DNA of 64,000 bases, taken from NCBI GenBank assembly GCA_002325375.1, contig DCRZ01000002.1, forward strand, positions 434,001-498,000. The letters are read 5' to 3'. Below the pieces are notes generated by a model, which did no database searches, had not been told where the DNA came from, and saw only the letters and a program-made list of their open reading frames with translations. Within the stretch, counting starts at the first letter, position 1, and each line of letters opens with the position of its first letter. The position numbers were made by a program, and so were the translations under genes. This document shows, piece after piece, positions 34,081 to 41,753 of the stretch. Origin of the DNA: Rhodospirillaceae bacterium UBA1479. GTDB taxonomy: Bacteria; Pseudomonadota; Alphaproteobacteria; Rhodospirillales; Casp-alpha2.

Positions 34081-34380
34081 ATGAACAACATGACTGATAC
34101 GATTCTTAAAACTCGCGCTCCGTTCTATGCTCTGGCGTTTGCAGCCCTGCTTGGCGTTGCTGGCGCAAACGGAGCACAAGCTGCCGAGTATCGGGAAGAT
34201 TCCACAATCAATACGGAGGCAGCCCATTCCCACGGCAATGATCACATCCACGACAGCCAGTCGTTGAAGAAGGTGGGCGAGTACCGGGAAGACTCTTCGG
34301 TCGCTACCGAGATGGCGAGTTCCGATGGGCAAACCCACGAACACGACAGCCAGTCGCTGGACCAACGTGCAGGTGACTGA
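34081..34380 (+). CDS. Secreted His/Asp-rich two-repeat protein
   Basis: This 99-residue protein has a signal peptide (FYALAFAALLGVAGANGAQA, cut near residue 35). The mature part is two tandem units of about 27 residues with an offset of 31. Both begin EYREDS, and end in a His-rich block and HDSQSL: the first has HSHGNDHIHDSQSL, the second QTHEHDSQSL. The repeat is not one I recognise. The His clusters suggest periplasmic metal binding (inference). The start has AAGGA about nine bases upstream. It follows the porin and its own promoter carries the TGTGAC-type pair. A perfect terminator hairpin lies after it. Confidence 0.75.
   Translation: MNNMTDTILKTRAPFYALAFAALLGVAGANGAQAAEYREDSTINTEAAHSHGNDHIHDSQSLKKVGEYREDSSVATEMASSDGQTHEHDSQSLDQRAGD
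34186..34359 (+). repeat. Two 31-codon direct repeats in the His-rich protein
   Basis: Unit 1 spans 34186-34266 (residues 36-62) and unit 2 spans 34279-34359 (residues 67-93). EYREDS and HDSQSL are identical in both, while the middle varies; the codons also vary, so the duplication is old. Confidence 0.8.
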
Positions 34381-34406
34381 GCGATTATCAAAGACAATCG
34401 CGAGAG

Positions 34407-34431
34407 CGGGGGCCGATATCGGCCCCCGTTT
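34407..34431 (+). terminator. Perfect-palindrome terminator after His-rich gene
   Basis: CGGGGGCCGAT followed immediately by its exact reverse complement, ATCGGCCCCCG, then TTT. The stem of up to 11 bp ends the His-rich gene transcript. Confidence 0.8.
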
Positions 34432-34650
34432 CTACTGCCTCCGTTTCTACTGGAAGCGTGATTTGTGGAGACTATCGAGCACTTTCGGAGCACCCCATGC
34501 ATCATGCCTGACCGCGTGATGTCTCAGGTTCTAAAGCCATAGCGTGCCGCTTGGATTAGGGTGTGCGTGTTCTAATGGAACCTTATGCGATAGGGCCGAA
34601 AGCATTTTGAATAACGACCGGTCTACTTTGTCATCGATTTGAGAAAAGCC

Positions 34651-34681
34651 TTGACCCGTCTTTGAGGCAGCGCCTTATATG
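34651..34681 (+). promoter_or_regulatory. Candidate promoter, 19-bp spacer, no CCTCC dyad
   Basis: TTGACC (34651-34656), 19 bases, TATATG (34676-34681). The spacing equals the MerR-type sites but the dyad (CGTCTTTGAGGCAG) is absent. The predicted start of transcription falls on the ATG at 34688, which would make a leaderless mRNA. Confidence 0.45.
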
Positions 34682-34687
34682 CTTTTA

Positions 34688-35029
34688 ATGATGCGCAAAA
34701 TCTTTAATTTCCCGGCCAAGAAAGCGCTTTTGGCGTGCGTCCTGTTCAGCTTTGTCGTGCTGACGATGACAGCAGTGATCGCTGCGTCTGCAGACGAAGG
34801 CGTTGCCGGTGATTTGATTTCCGTCGCTCATTTGGATCATCCGACAACAAAAAACAATCTCGCCAACGAGCATGACGATGTATGTCATTATCTGACCCAT
34901 CACCTTTCCTGGGTTGAACATAAAATCGAATATGTTTCATGGATGGATAGTGAGGAGCTTCCTCTTACTGTCTCAGAAAACCGAACGGGATTGGTTTTCT
35001 CCGGATTATATCGTCCCCCCAAAGTCTGA
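34688..35029 (+). CDS. Hypothetical secreted protein before RND efflux genes
   Basis: The 113-residue protein has a signal-like N-terminus (LLACVLFSFVVLTMTAVIAASA). The mature half is short, polar and has several His (VAHLDHPTT, HDDVCHYLTHHLSWVEHK). I do not recognise the family; small His-bearing proteins of this kind often precede czcCBA-type efflux genes. ATG 34679, 34688 and 34691 are possible starts; none has a Shine-Dalgarno, and the candidate promoter just upstream points to a leaderless start at 34688. It is 81 bases before the outer-membrane efflux gene. Confidence 0.55.
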   Translation: MMRKIFNFPAKKALLACVLFSFVVLTMTAVIAASADEGVAGDLISVAHLDHPTTKNNLANEHDDVCHYLTHHLSWVEHKIEYVSWMDSEELPLTVSENRTGLVFSGLYRPPKV

Positions 35030-35110
35030 GTTTCCACGCATTGCACCTAACTGCGCGAGGCCCTGTGGCCACGTGATGTCGTTCATTTGTGCTCATTTGG
35101 AAACTCAAAC

Positions 35111-36331
35111 ATGCTCAATATCAATCGAGCCGCAGCAGCGCTTGCGCTAGCAGCGGTGTCTTTGGCGCCATTGTCATTGGCTGCTCAGCAGCCTCAGCGC
35201 CTAAGCGCTTTCATCGATCAGACGATCAATCTCCATCCGGCAATTCGAGCGGCGGAAAAAAACCTGTCCAAAGCCAAAGCGTCAGCGAGTGCGGCGGGGC
35301 AGTATCCATACAATCCAGAACTTGAGGCCGGTTACGAAGAGACAGCAGAAAAATCCAGAGAGTTCGGCCTATCACAGACAATCGATGTCTGGGGCCGGCG
35401 CGGAGCCGCTGAAGCACAGGCAACCGCGGAAATCGAAATCGCTCGCGCGGAATACAATCTTGTGCGAACGGATATGCTAGAAGCCCTGCTCCGAGCATTG
35501 GGCGCCAATCGGGAGCAGATCGCTCTCCGGCAGTTGGCTGAAAAACGCCTTAACTTAAGTGATCGCTTCCTTACTTTGACTCGCAAGTTTGCTGCTGCCG
35601 GTGACATTGGTAGCGCAGATGTGCTGACGGCCGAAGTCGGACGATCCAGCGCCGAACTTCAGGTCGGTGCTGCGAAAGCCGCAGTCGCGGATGCTCAGTC
35701 TGCGCTTATTGCCCTGGCGGGTGAGCAAAGAAAGGTATGGCCGGAGCCAGTCGAAATCGTCGGACGGGCCTTTGACGCCCTTACCGCTGATATCGAAAAA
35801 ACACCCGAAATGATCATGACTCGCGCGACATTGAACGCGAGCAAGGCAAGTATCCAGGTCGCTGAAAAGTTATGGATGCCGGATCCGACAATCGGCGTGC
35901 GAGTTGGAAAGGATGGGGACTCCGATCTCTTTGGTGTTTCTCTTTCCGTGCCCCTTCCCGTCTGGAACCGTGGGTCGGCTGAAAAGCTCGCCGCATCCGA
36001 AGACGCGGCAAGCAAAGAGTTCTTGGTGGTGGAAACGCGTAGGCGGTTATACGCACGTCTCGCCACAGCGGAAGTGAATTTACGGTCCGCCAGCGAGGCT
36101 GTGACACATTGGCGGTCAATCGCGCGGCCGACGATCGCCCGTCAGGAAGCGCTTCTAGAACGGCTGTCCGAGGCACGTGAAATCGGTGCTCTGGAATACC
36201 TGCAGCAACTCGATCGCCTCTTGGAAACCGAGGCCTTGGGTATCGAACTGGAACAATCTCTATGGAGCGCATGGATCGATCGCCTGCGTGCCGGCGCAAA
36301 TCTTCTGACCTGGGTGGAGGAATTGAAATGA
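35111..36331 (+). CDS. TolC-family outer-membrane factor (CzcC/CusC type)
   Basis: This 406-residue protein has a signal peptide (AAAALALAAVSLAPLSLAA). Two OEP domains of paired helices include SAFIDQTINLHPAIRAAEKNLSKAK and the repeat around DPTIGVRVGKDGDSDLFGVSLSVPLPVWNRGSAEK (only its ends are distinctive). TolC-family proteins form the outer-membrane exit duct of tripartite pumps. ATG 35111 lies 81 bases after the previous gene. Its TGA overlaps the adaptor start (ATGA), so translation is coupled. With the adaptor and RND gene it completes a heavy-metal efflux set. Confidence 0.88.
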   Translation: MLNINRAAAALALAAVSLAPLSLAAQQPQRLSAFIDQTINLHPAIRAAEKNLSKAKASASAAGQYPYNPELEAGYEETAEKSREFGLSQTIDVWGRRGAAEAQATAEIEIARAEYNLVRTDMLEALLRALGANREQIALRQLAEKRLNLSDRFLTLTRKFAAAGDIGSADVLTAEVGRSSAELQVGAAKAAVADAQSALIALAGEQRKVWPEPVEIVGRAFDALTADIEKTPEMIMTRATLNASKASIQVAEKLWMPDPTIGVRVGKDGDSDLFGVSLSVPLPVWNRGSAEKLAASEDAASKEFLVVETRRRLYARLATAEVNLRSASEAVTHWRSIARPTIARQEALLERLSEAREIGALEYLQQLDRLLETEALGIELEQSLWSAWIDRLRAGANLLTWVEELK

Positions 36332-37605
36332 AGAGCAAGAATTTAATGATTTCAGCCTGTGTTGCGGGGCTAATTTTTGTCACTCCCGTGATTGCCTTCG
36401 GCGCCGACTCTCACGGGCACGGTCCTGAAGAGATTAAAGGTCACGAAGAAAAATCTGATCATTCTGAGGCGTCTTCTAGCGCGCGAGATACGGAAAAAAA
36501 GGGCCATTCAGGTAAAGAAGCTGATGGAGATCATGCGGAAGGCGAAAAGCCGCATGGCAGAGAAGGGCATGAAGAAAAAAAGGCGGAAGGCATTTCGCTT
36601 TCAGAAGCCCAACTCCGAGAAGCCGGTGTGATTGTTCGCCCGCTGCAGCCTATGCAGGTGCCCTCTCGGCTGAATGTTCCGGGCGAGGTTCTTTTCAACC
36701 AGTACAAGACCCGTATTGTTACACCGCGGATCACGGCGATGGCCCTGAAACGCGAGGCCATCATGGGTCAGCAAGTCCGAAAGGGAGATGTCCTTGCGAC
36801 CTTATTCAGTGTCGAAATGGCCCAGGCTCAAGGCGAATACATCGTCGCGTCCACTGAATGGAACCGAGTCCGAAATATCGGGGAAAAAATCGTCTCAGAA
36901 AAACGGGCGACCGAAGCACGGGTAAACCAGCAACAAGCGAAGGCACGTCTAATTGCATACGGCCTGACAAAAGATCAAATCGCGGCCCTGTCCGCCCAGG
37001 TCTCTCTGGAAGCGCCGGGCCAATTCGACATCCTCGCGGACCAGGACGGTCTTATCGTGGTCGATGACTTTCTGGTTGGGCAGGTCATCGAGCCGGGCAC
37101 GCCGATCTATAAAATTACGGATCCGGAATCACGATGGATCGAAGCCAGGATCAGCCCCTCGGAAGCACGATTGGTCGAACCAGGTGGTCTGGTCAGGGTC
37201 GAAACAGAATCGACAGGTGCTCAAGCGTATGAGGGGCGAGTCCTCCAGATCGAACAACAAGTCGATGAGAAAACCCGGACCCTGGGCGTGCGGATCGAAG
37301 TGATCGACCCTCAGCAACAATTGCGCCCTGGACAGTTCGTCAAGGTTTCGTTGAACGGGGGCGGACACGAGAACGTGTTGGCCTTACCGAAAAAGGCCGT
37401 GCTTCGGGGGCCCGATGGTGATTGGACAGTGTTTCAACAGGTGTCGGCTGAGAGGTTCGAGCCTGTGGAAATTCGTGTCATTCGAGAAACCTCAGGGTTG
37501 GTGGTGTTCGAGGGAATCCCGGTCGGCGCAAAGGTGGTGACCGACGGTGCTTTCTTCGTGCAGTCGGAGCTCGCGAAAAGCGGGTTCAGCGTTCACAACC
37601 ACTGA
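36328..37605 (+). CDS. RND efflux periplasmic adaptor (CzcB/CusB type)
   Basis: The 425-residue membrane-fusion protein has a signal segment (MISACVAGLIFVTPVIAFGA) followed by a strikingly His/Glu/Lys-rich stretch (DSHGHGPEEIKGHEEKSDHSE and more, about residues 27-90). The adaptor body has lipoyl/hairpin elements such as KREAIMGQQVRKGDVLATLFS, PITDP-type barrel strands (GTPIYKITDPESRWIEARI) and a C-terminal membrane-proximal domain ending KSGFSVHNH. It links the inner-membrane pump to the TolC-type duct. The His-rich N-terminus may bind the metal before transfer, as in CzcB-like proteins (inference). The start overlaps the previous stop by four bases. Confidence 0.9.
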   Translation: MKSKNLMISACVAGLIFVTPVIAFGADSHGHGPEEIKGHEEKSDHSEASSSARDTEKKGHSGKEADGDHAEGEKPHGREGHEEKKAEGISLSEAQLREAGVIVRPLQPMQVPSRLNVPGEVLFNQYKTRIVTPRITAMALKREAIMGQQVRKGDVLATLFSVEMAQAQGEYIVASTEWNRVRNIGEKIVSEKRATEARVNQQQAKARLIAYGLTKDQIAALSAQVSLEAPGQFDILADQDGLIVVDDFLVGQVIEPGTPIYKITDPESRWIEARISPSEARLVEPGGLVRVETESTGAQAYEGRVLQIEQQVDEKTRTLGVRIEVIDPQQQLRPGQFVKVSLNGGGHENVLALPKKAVLRGPDGDWTVFQQVSAERFEPVEIRVIRETSGLVVFEGIPVGAKVVTDGAFFVQSELAKSGFSVHNH

Positions 37606-37623
37606 TCGGCAGGAACTAGCACC

Positions 37624-40600
37624 ATGTTGAATAAGATTATCGACCTTGGGATCCAGGGACGACTTCTCGTCGTCCTTGTCCTGTTTGGAATCATGGCAGG
37701 CGCAGCGATTCTGCTGCCCCGTCTTAACCTTGACGCTTTTCCGGATGTTACAAATGTTCAAGTCTCGATCAATACGGAAGCACGCGGTCTTGCCGCCGAG
37801 GAAGTTGAACAACTGATCACTTACCCGATCGAGGCAGTGATGTACTCGATGCCGGATGTATCGGAAGTCCGCTCAATATCGAAATCCGGCCTATCGGTTG
37901 TCACCGTCGTATTCGCCGAAGGGACAGACATCTACTTTGCACGCCAACTCACGTTTGAGCGTTTACAGGCGGCAAAAGAACAAATCCCGGAGGGTATCGG
38001 TTCTCCTGAAATGGGGCCGAACACGAGTGGTTTGGGGCAGGTGTTCCAATATGTCCTGCGTTCCGAGGCTACGGATGCCTTCGACGTCACGGCATTGCGT
38101 AGTCTGAATGATTGGGTCGTGAAGCTGTTGCTCATGCCCGTGGATGGCATTACCGAAGTTTTGTCCTTTGGGGGGGAAGTTCGCCAGTATCAAGTGTTGG
38201 TCAATCCGGAACGGTTGCTTTCCTACGGCCTGCATGTCCGCGAAATCCAAGAAGCGATTGAAAACAACAATCGCAATGCGGGCGGGTGGTTCATGGACCG
38301 AGGTCAGGAACAACTCGTCATCCGGGGCGTCGGCTGGGTCAGAAGTGAGCAAGATGGCTTGCGGGACATCGGTAACATACCGATCAAGGAAGAAGACGGT
38401 GTCGTTGTTCGGGTGAAGGACGTCGCGGAAGTCGCCTTCGGAAACGAGATTCGTCAAGGGGCCGTTTCGATGACCGCGCGCTCCCCCGACGGATCGCCAG
38501 TCCAGTATGGCGAGGTTGTTACGGGGATCATCCTGAAGCGGACGGGAGCGAATACCAAAGCAACCATCGATGGCGTGAAATCACGATTGCCGATCATCCA
38601 GAATGCCCTTCCCAAAGGGGTATTGCTCGAGCCCATCTATGACCAGGCTGATTTGATTACAAAAGCAGTGGAAACGGTGACACGCGCCTTGATCGAGGCG
38701 TTTGCATTGATCGTCGTGATTCTTCTTTTGTTTTTGATGAACCTGCGGGCGTCGCTCTTGGTTCTGGTCTCCGTGCCTGTGTCGATCGGTCTCGCCTTGA
38801 TGGCCATGGCTTATTGGGGGGTATCGGCTAATCTTATGTCGCTCGGCGGATTGACGATTGCGATCGGCATGATGGTCGATGGTTCCGTCGTGATGATGGA
38901 GAACATCTTCAAGCACCTGACCTCCCATGGCGAGGGGAGTGAACCCCGAACATTGGGGCAGGAGCCTCATGCCTTACGCTTGAGGGTTCAGGAGGCCGCC
39001 AAAGAAGTCGGCCGGCCGGTTTTCTTCGCCGTCCTCATCATCATCGTGGTGTTTGCCCCGCTGTTCAGTCTTGAAGGGGTCGAAGGAAAACTCTTTCAGC
39101 CAATGGCGACTTCAATCGTTTTGGCCATGATGGCATCGCTTGTCGTCGCGCTGATCGTCATTCCCGCGTTGGCGACTTATGCTTTCAGTCGACCGGTCAA
39201 ACATCGCGACAGTCCCATTTTCAAGCCGATTGAGGCAACTTACAGGTGGGGACTTGCCAGAGCACTGAACAATCGTATTGCCGTGACTTTGGTGGCGCTT
39301 GCGATCTTCCTTGGGTCTCTTGCCACGGTTCCATACTTGGGAACGGAGTTCGTGCCGGAACTGGAGGAGGGCACTCTCAATGTCCGGGTAACTCTCGGGC
39401 CCTCCGTGAGTCTCGATACCTCTCTCGAGGTCGCAAAAAAGCTTGAGCGGAAGCTGATCGACTTTCCAGAAGTTACCTACGTTTCCGCACGCGTCGGTCG
39501 GCCGGAACTTGGGGGTGATCCGGAACCCGTTTCCAACATCGAATTATTGGTCGGGCTTTTGCCCGTAGACCAATGGACGTCGGCCGAAGACCGCAAGGGA
39601 TTGCAGGCTCTGATGGAAGACAAGATGTCTGTTCATCCGGGTCTATTGTTCTCCTTCTCCCAACCCATCGCGACGCGCGTCGACGAACTGCTTTCGGGTG
39701 TGAAAGCTCAATTGGCCGTTAAGCTATTCGGGCCGGACCTGGACACTCTTGCCAAGAAAGGACAAGAGATCGAGGCATTCATTAAGACTGTGGATGGTAC
39801 GCGTGATGTCGCCATGGAACAGGTCGTGGGTGAGGCTCAACTGGTGATCAGCCCGGACCGTGACCGGTTGGCGCGCTACGGCATTCCTGTCAGCCAGGTA
39901 ATGGACTTGGTGGCCGATGCCATTGGCGGTGTCTCCGCGGGGCAGGTAATCAGCGGAAACGAACGTTACGATATCTATATCCGCTTGGCTTCGGAGTTTC
40001 GTGACAGCACAGAAGCAATCTCAGGCCTTGTCCTCCAGGCGCCTAACGGCGGATGGGTCCGTCTTCGCGATGTTGCGTCCGTGGACATTATCAGCGGTCC
40101 GCCACAGATCCGAAGGGACGATGTGCAAAGGCGTGTCGTTATTCAGGCAAACGTCGAAGGACGCGACATGGGTGGACTTGTTGCGGAACTCGAGAAACGC
40201 ATCCCTGAGGCCGTTGAGTTGCCCCCAGGTTACTCTGTGGTGTTTGGCGGTCAGTTCGAGAACCAACGCCGCGCACAAGAACGTCTGACCATCGTCGTTC
40301 CGCTTTCTCTGTGTTTGATATTTCTGTTGCTGTTCTTCGCCTTTGGGTCCGTTGGTCAGTCGTTCTTGATCATGGTGAATGTGCCACTGGCGCTGATCGG
40401 CGGAATCTTCTCGTTGTTCCTCACGGGACAGTTTCTGTCCGTTCCGGGATCGATCGGCTTTATCGCGTTGTTCGGCGTGGCTGTCTTGAACGGCGTGGTG
40501 ATGGTCAATGCCATTAACCAGAACATTCTCGGCGGAATGGAGCCTGACGAGGCCGTGTATCAAGGCGCGTTGTCGCGTCTTCGGCCCGTTCTAATGACGG

Positions 40601-40821
40601 CGTTGATTGCCGCACTGGGCTTGATCCCGATGCTGCTTTCGACGGGTGTTGGATCTGAGGTTCAGCGGCCTTTGGCGACCGTGGTGGTCGGGGGGCTGCT
40701 CAGTTCGACATTGCTCACTCTACTTCTCTTGCCCGCGCTCTACACGTGGTTCTCGCGAGGCATGCTCCGCTATTGGCAGCGTACCCATCAGTCCAACTAT
40801 CAAACTTCGGAGGTAATGTGA
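37624..40821 (+). CDS. RND heavy-metal efflux pump (CzcA/CusA family)
   Basis: This 1065-residue inner-membrane pump has about twelve helices in two halves. Typical RND marks are LDAFPDVTNVQVSINTEARG at the N-terminus, LIVVILLLFLMNLRASLLVL, the helix-4 motif AIGMMVDGSVVMMEN (about residues 415-429) and the second half FFAFGSVGQSFLIMVNVPLALIGG with the GVAVLNGVVMVNAINQ helix-10 region. The Asp in helix 4 carries the proton. The Gly-Ser replaces the Gly-Ala of CzcA-like and Ala-Ala of CusA-like helix-4 motifs, so neither a divalent (Zn/Co/Cd) nor a Cu/Ag assignment is safe. It starts 18 bases after the adaptor gene and overlaps the lipoprotein start. Confidence 0.93.
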   Translation: MLNKIIDLGIQGRLLVVLVLFGIMAGAAILLPRLNLDAFPDVTNVQVSINTEARGLAAEEVEQLITYPIEAVMYSMPDVSEVRSISKSGLSVVTVVFAEGTDIYFARQLTFERLQAAKEQIPEGIGSPEMGPNTSGLGQVFQYVLRSEATDAFDVTALRSLNDWVVKLLLMPVDGITEVLSFGGEVRQYQVLVNPERLLSYGLHVREIQEAIENNNRNAGGWFMDRGQEQLVIRGVGWVRSEQDGLRDIGNIPIKEEDGVVVRVKDVAEVAFGNEIRQGAVSMTARSPDGSPVQYGEVVTGIILKRTGANTKATIDGVKSRLPIIQNALPKGVLLEPIYDQADLITKAVETVTRALIEAFALIVVILLLFLMNLRASLLVLVSVPVSIGLALMAMAYWGVSANLMSLGGLTIAIGMMVDGSVVMMENIFKHLTSHGEGSEPRTLGQEPHALRLRVQEAAKEVGRPVFFAVLIIIVVFAPLFSLEGVEGKLFQPMATSIVLAMMASLVVALIVIPALATYAFSRPVKHRDSPIFKPIEATYRWGLARALNNRIAVTLVALAIFLGSLATVPYLGTEFVPELEEGTLNVRVTLGPSVSLDTSLEVAKKLERKLIDFPEVTYVSARVGRPELGGDPEPVSNIELLVGLLPVDQWTSAEDRKGLQALMEDKMSVHPGLLFSFSQPIATRVDELLSGVKAQLAVKLFGPDLDTLAKKGQEIEAFIKTVDGTRDVAMEQVVGEAQLVISPDRDRLARYGIPVSQVMDLVADAIGGVSAGQVISGNERYDIYIRLASEFRDSTEAISGLVLQAPNGGWVRLRDVASVDIISGPPQIRRDDVQRRVVIQANVEGRDMGGLVAELEKRIPEAVELPPGYSVVFGGQFENQRRAQERLTIVVPLSLCLIFLLLFFAFGSVGQSFLIMVNVPLALIGGIFSLFLTGQFLSVPGSIGFIALFGVAVLNGVVMVNAINQNILGGMEPDEAVYQGALSRLRPVLMTALIAALGLIPMLLSTGVGSEVQRPLATVVVGGLLSSTLLTLLLLPALYTWFSRGMLRYWQRTHQSNYQTSEVM

Positions 40822-41258
40822 TGCGTAAACTCTTTCCTGTAACAGCCGCCCTGTTTGGAGCCATTCTTTTAGCGGGCTGTGCCTCTAACAGCCAAGAAAT
40901 CACAAAAATGGGTGGCCTTTCGATCAAAGTTGAAAATACGGCCAGGACCGAGATCGATATGGTCAAAATATGGAAAAGGGAAGATGGCGAGCTCATTCTT
41001 ACCGGGCGAATTATGCAGCGTGGGTACGGGCGGCTGATCCGGGGGCATGTAGATGTTGAGTTCGTCGACAATGGTACGAATGCGCAGCGGCAATATGTCG
41101 GCGAAATTCAACGAGCGATACCGATCACGAAGCACTTCAAGCGAGCGAACTTCGATTCCAATTTAGGGAACTTGGAATTGGCCGCAGGGCAATTGAACCT
41201 GCGTTACCACGAAGAAGCTCACCAGCTTGAGCCGATGGAACTGAAGAAGAATACGTGA
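40821..41258 (+). CDS. Lipoprotein of a metal-island family (paralogue of 18246)
   Basis: The 145-residue protein has a lipobox LLAGC (Cys about residue 21) and a mature domain with WKREDGELILTGRIMQRG, RGHVDVEFVD, R-A-I-P-I-T, NLGNLELAAG and RYHEEAH. These match the lipoprotein at 18246 in the same order and spacing. It starts by ATGA overlap with the pump stop, so it is the last gene of the efflux operon. The co-occurrence with a copper/metal-type promoter (18246) and a metal pump (here) argues for a shared role in periplasmic metal handling; no activity is known to me. Confidence 0.85.
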   Translation: MRKLFPVTAALFGAILLAGCASNSQEITKMGGLSIKVENTARTEIDMVKIWKREDGELILTGRIMQRGYGRLIRGHVDVEFVDNGTNAQRQYVGEIQRAIPITKHFKRANFDSNLGNLELAAGQLNLRYHEEAHQLEPMELKKNT

Positions 41259-41292
41259 TTGCTTATCACAGCTGGAATGTATGAAACATCGA

Positions 41293-41322
41293 GAGGCCCG
41301 CATTTTGCGGGCCTCTTTTTTT
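41293..41322 (+). terminator. Rho-independent terminator after efflux operon
   Basis: GAGGCCCGC (41293-41301), loop ATTTT, GCGGGCCTC (41307-41315), then an eight-base T run. It ends the efflux-lipoprotein operon. Confidence 0.88.
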
Positions 41323-41753
41323 AGCGTACGTTATGCGAGCAGAAGTAACCAAAGGGGAACATTTAAAGTCGTTCTAAAACGTGAGAAGACAAACTCGGTT
41401 GGCCAATTCCGGCTATCCGCGAAGGCAAATATCAATTGGCGCAGATTTTCTTGGAAGGCGCCGGCATCCGTATCCCCAGAAAGTATGTACTTCAGTATCC
41501 TTGCCTCATCTTGACGATCTGATTGAACTTGCCGCTGAGAAGCAAGATGAAGCAGAATTTGCGCTGGGTAACGCGCATGATATTCCACTGGTTCGCCAAC
41601 AAACCTGAGCATAGAGGGTTATGGCGGTCACTGAATCAGGGCGACAAATTCTCAAAGCACATATCGTGGCTTAGAGGGTTTCAGACCGTTTTACCCATAT
41701 CCACCAATACTTGCACATGAAGTCGCCGTTCAAAATATGGTATAGGTTAAGTC
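41323..41753. other. Intergenic region before qatA
   Basis: About 430 bases without a supported gene. Short ORFs on both strands lack ribosome-binding sites and recognisable content. TTGCAC (41711-41716) and TATGGT (41736-41741), 19 bases apart, could be the qatA promoter. Nothing else stands out. Confidence 0.6.

Larger units (their letters stand above)
34381..34687. other. Intergenic region with terminator and one candidate promoter
   Basis: Roughly 300 bases. It holds the hairpin at 34407-34431 and the TTGACC/TATATG candidate at 34651-34681. No open reading frame with a ribosome-binding site or recognisable content was seen. The middle has no visible repeat. Confidence 0.7.

Noticed and set aside
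41331..41612. 93-codon minus-strand frame before qatA
   Set aside because: No homology recognised, no ribosome-binding site, and it overlaps the terminator flank of the efflux operon.
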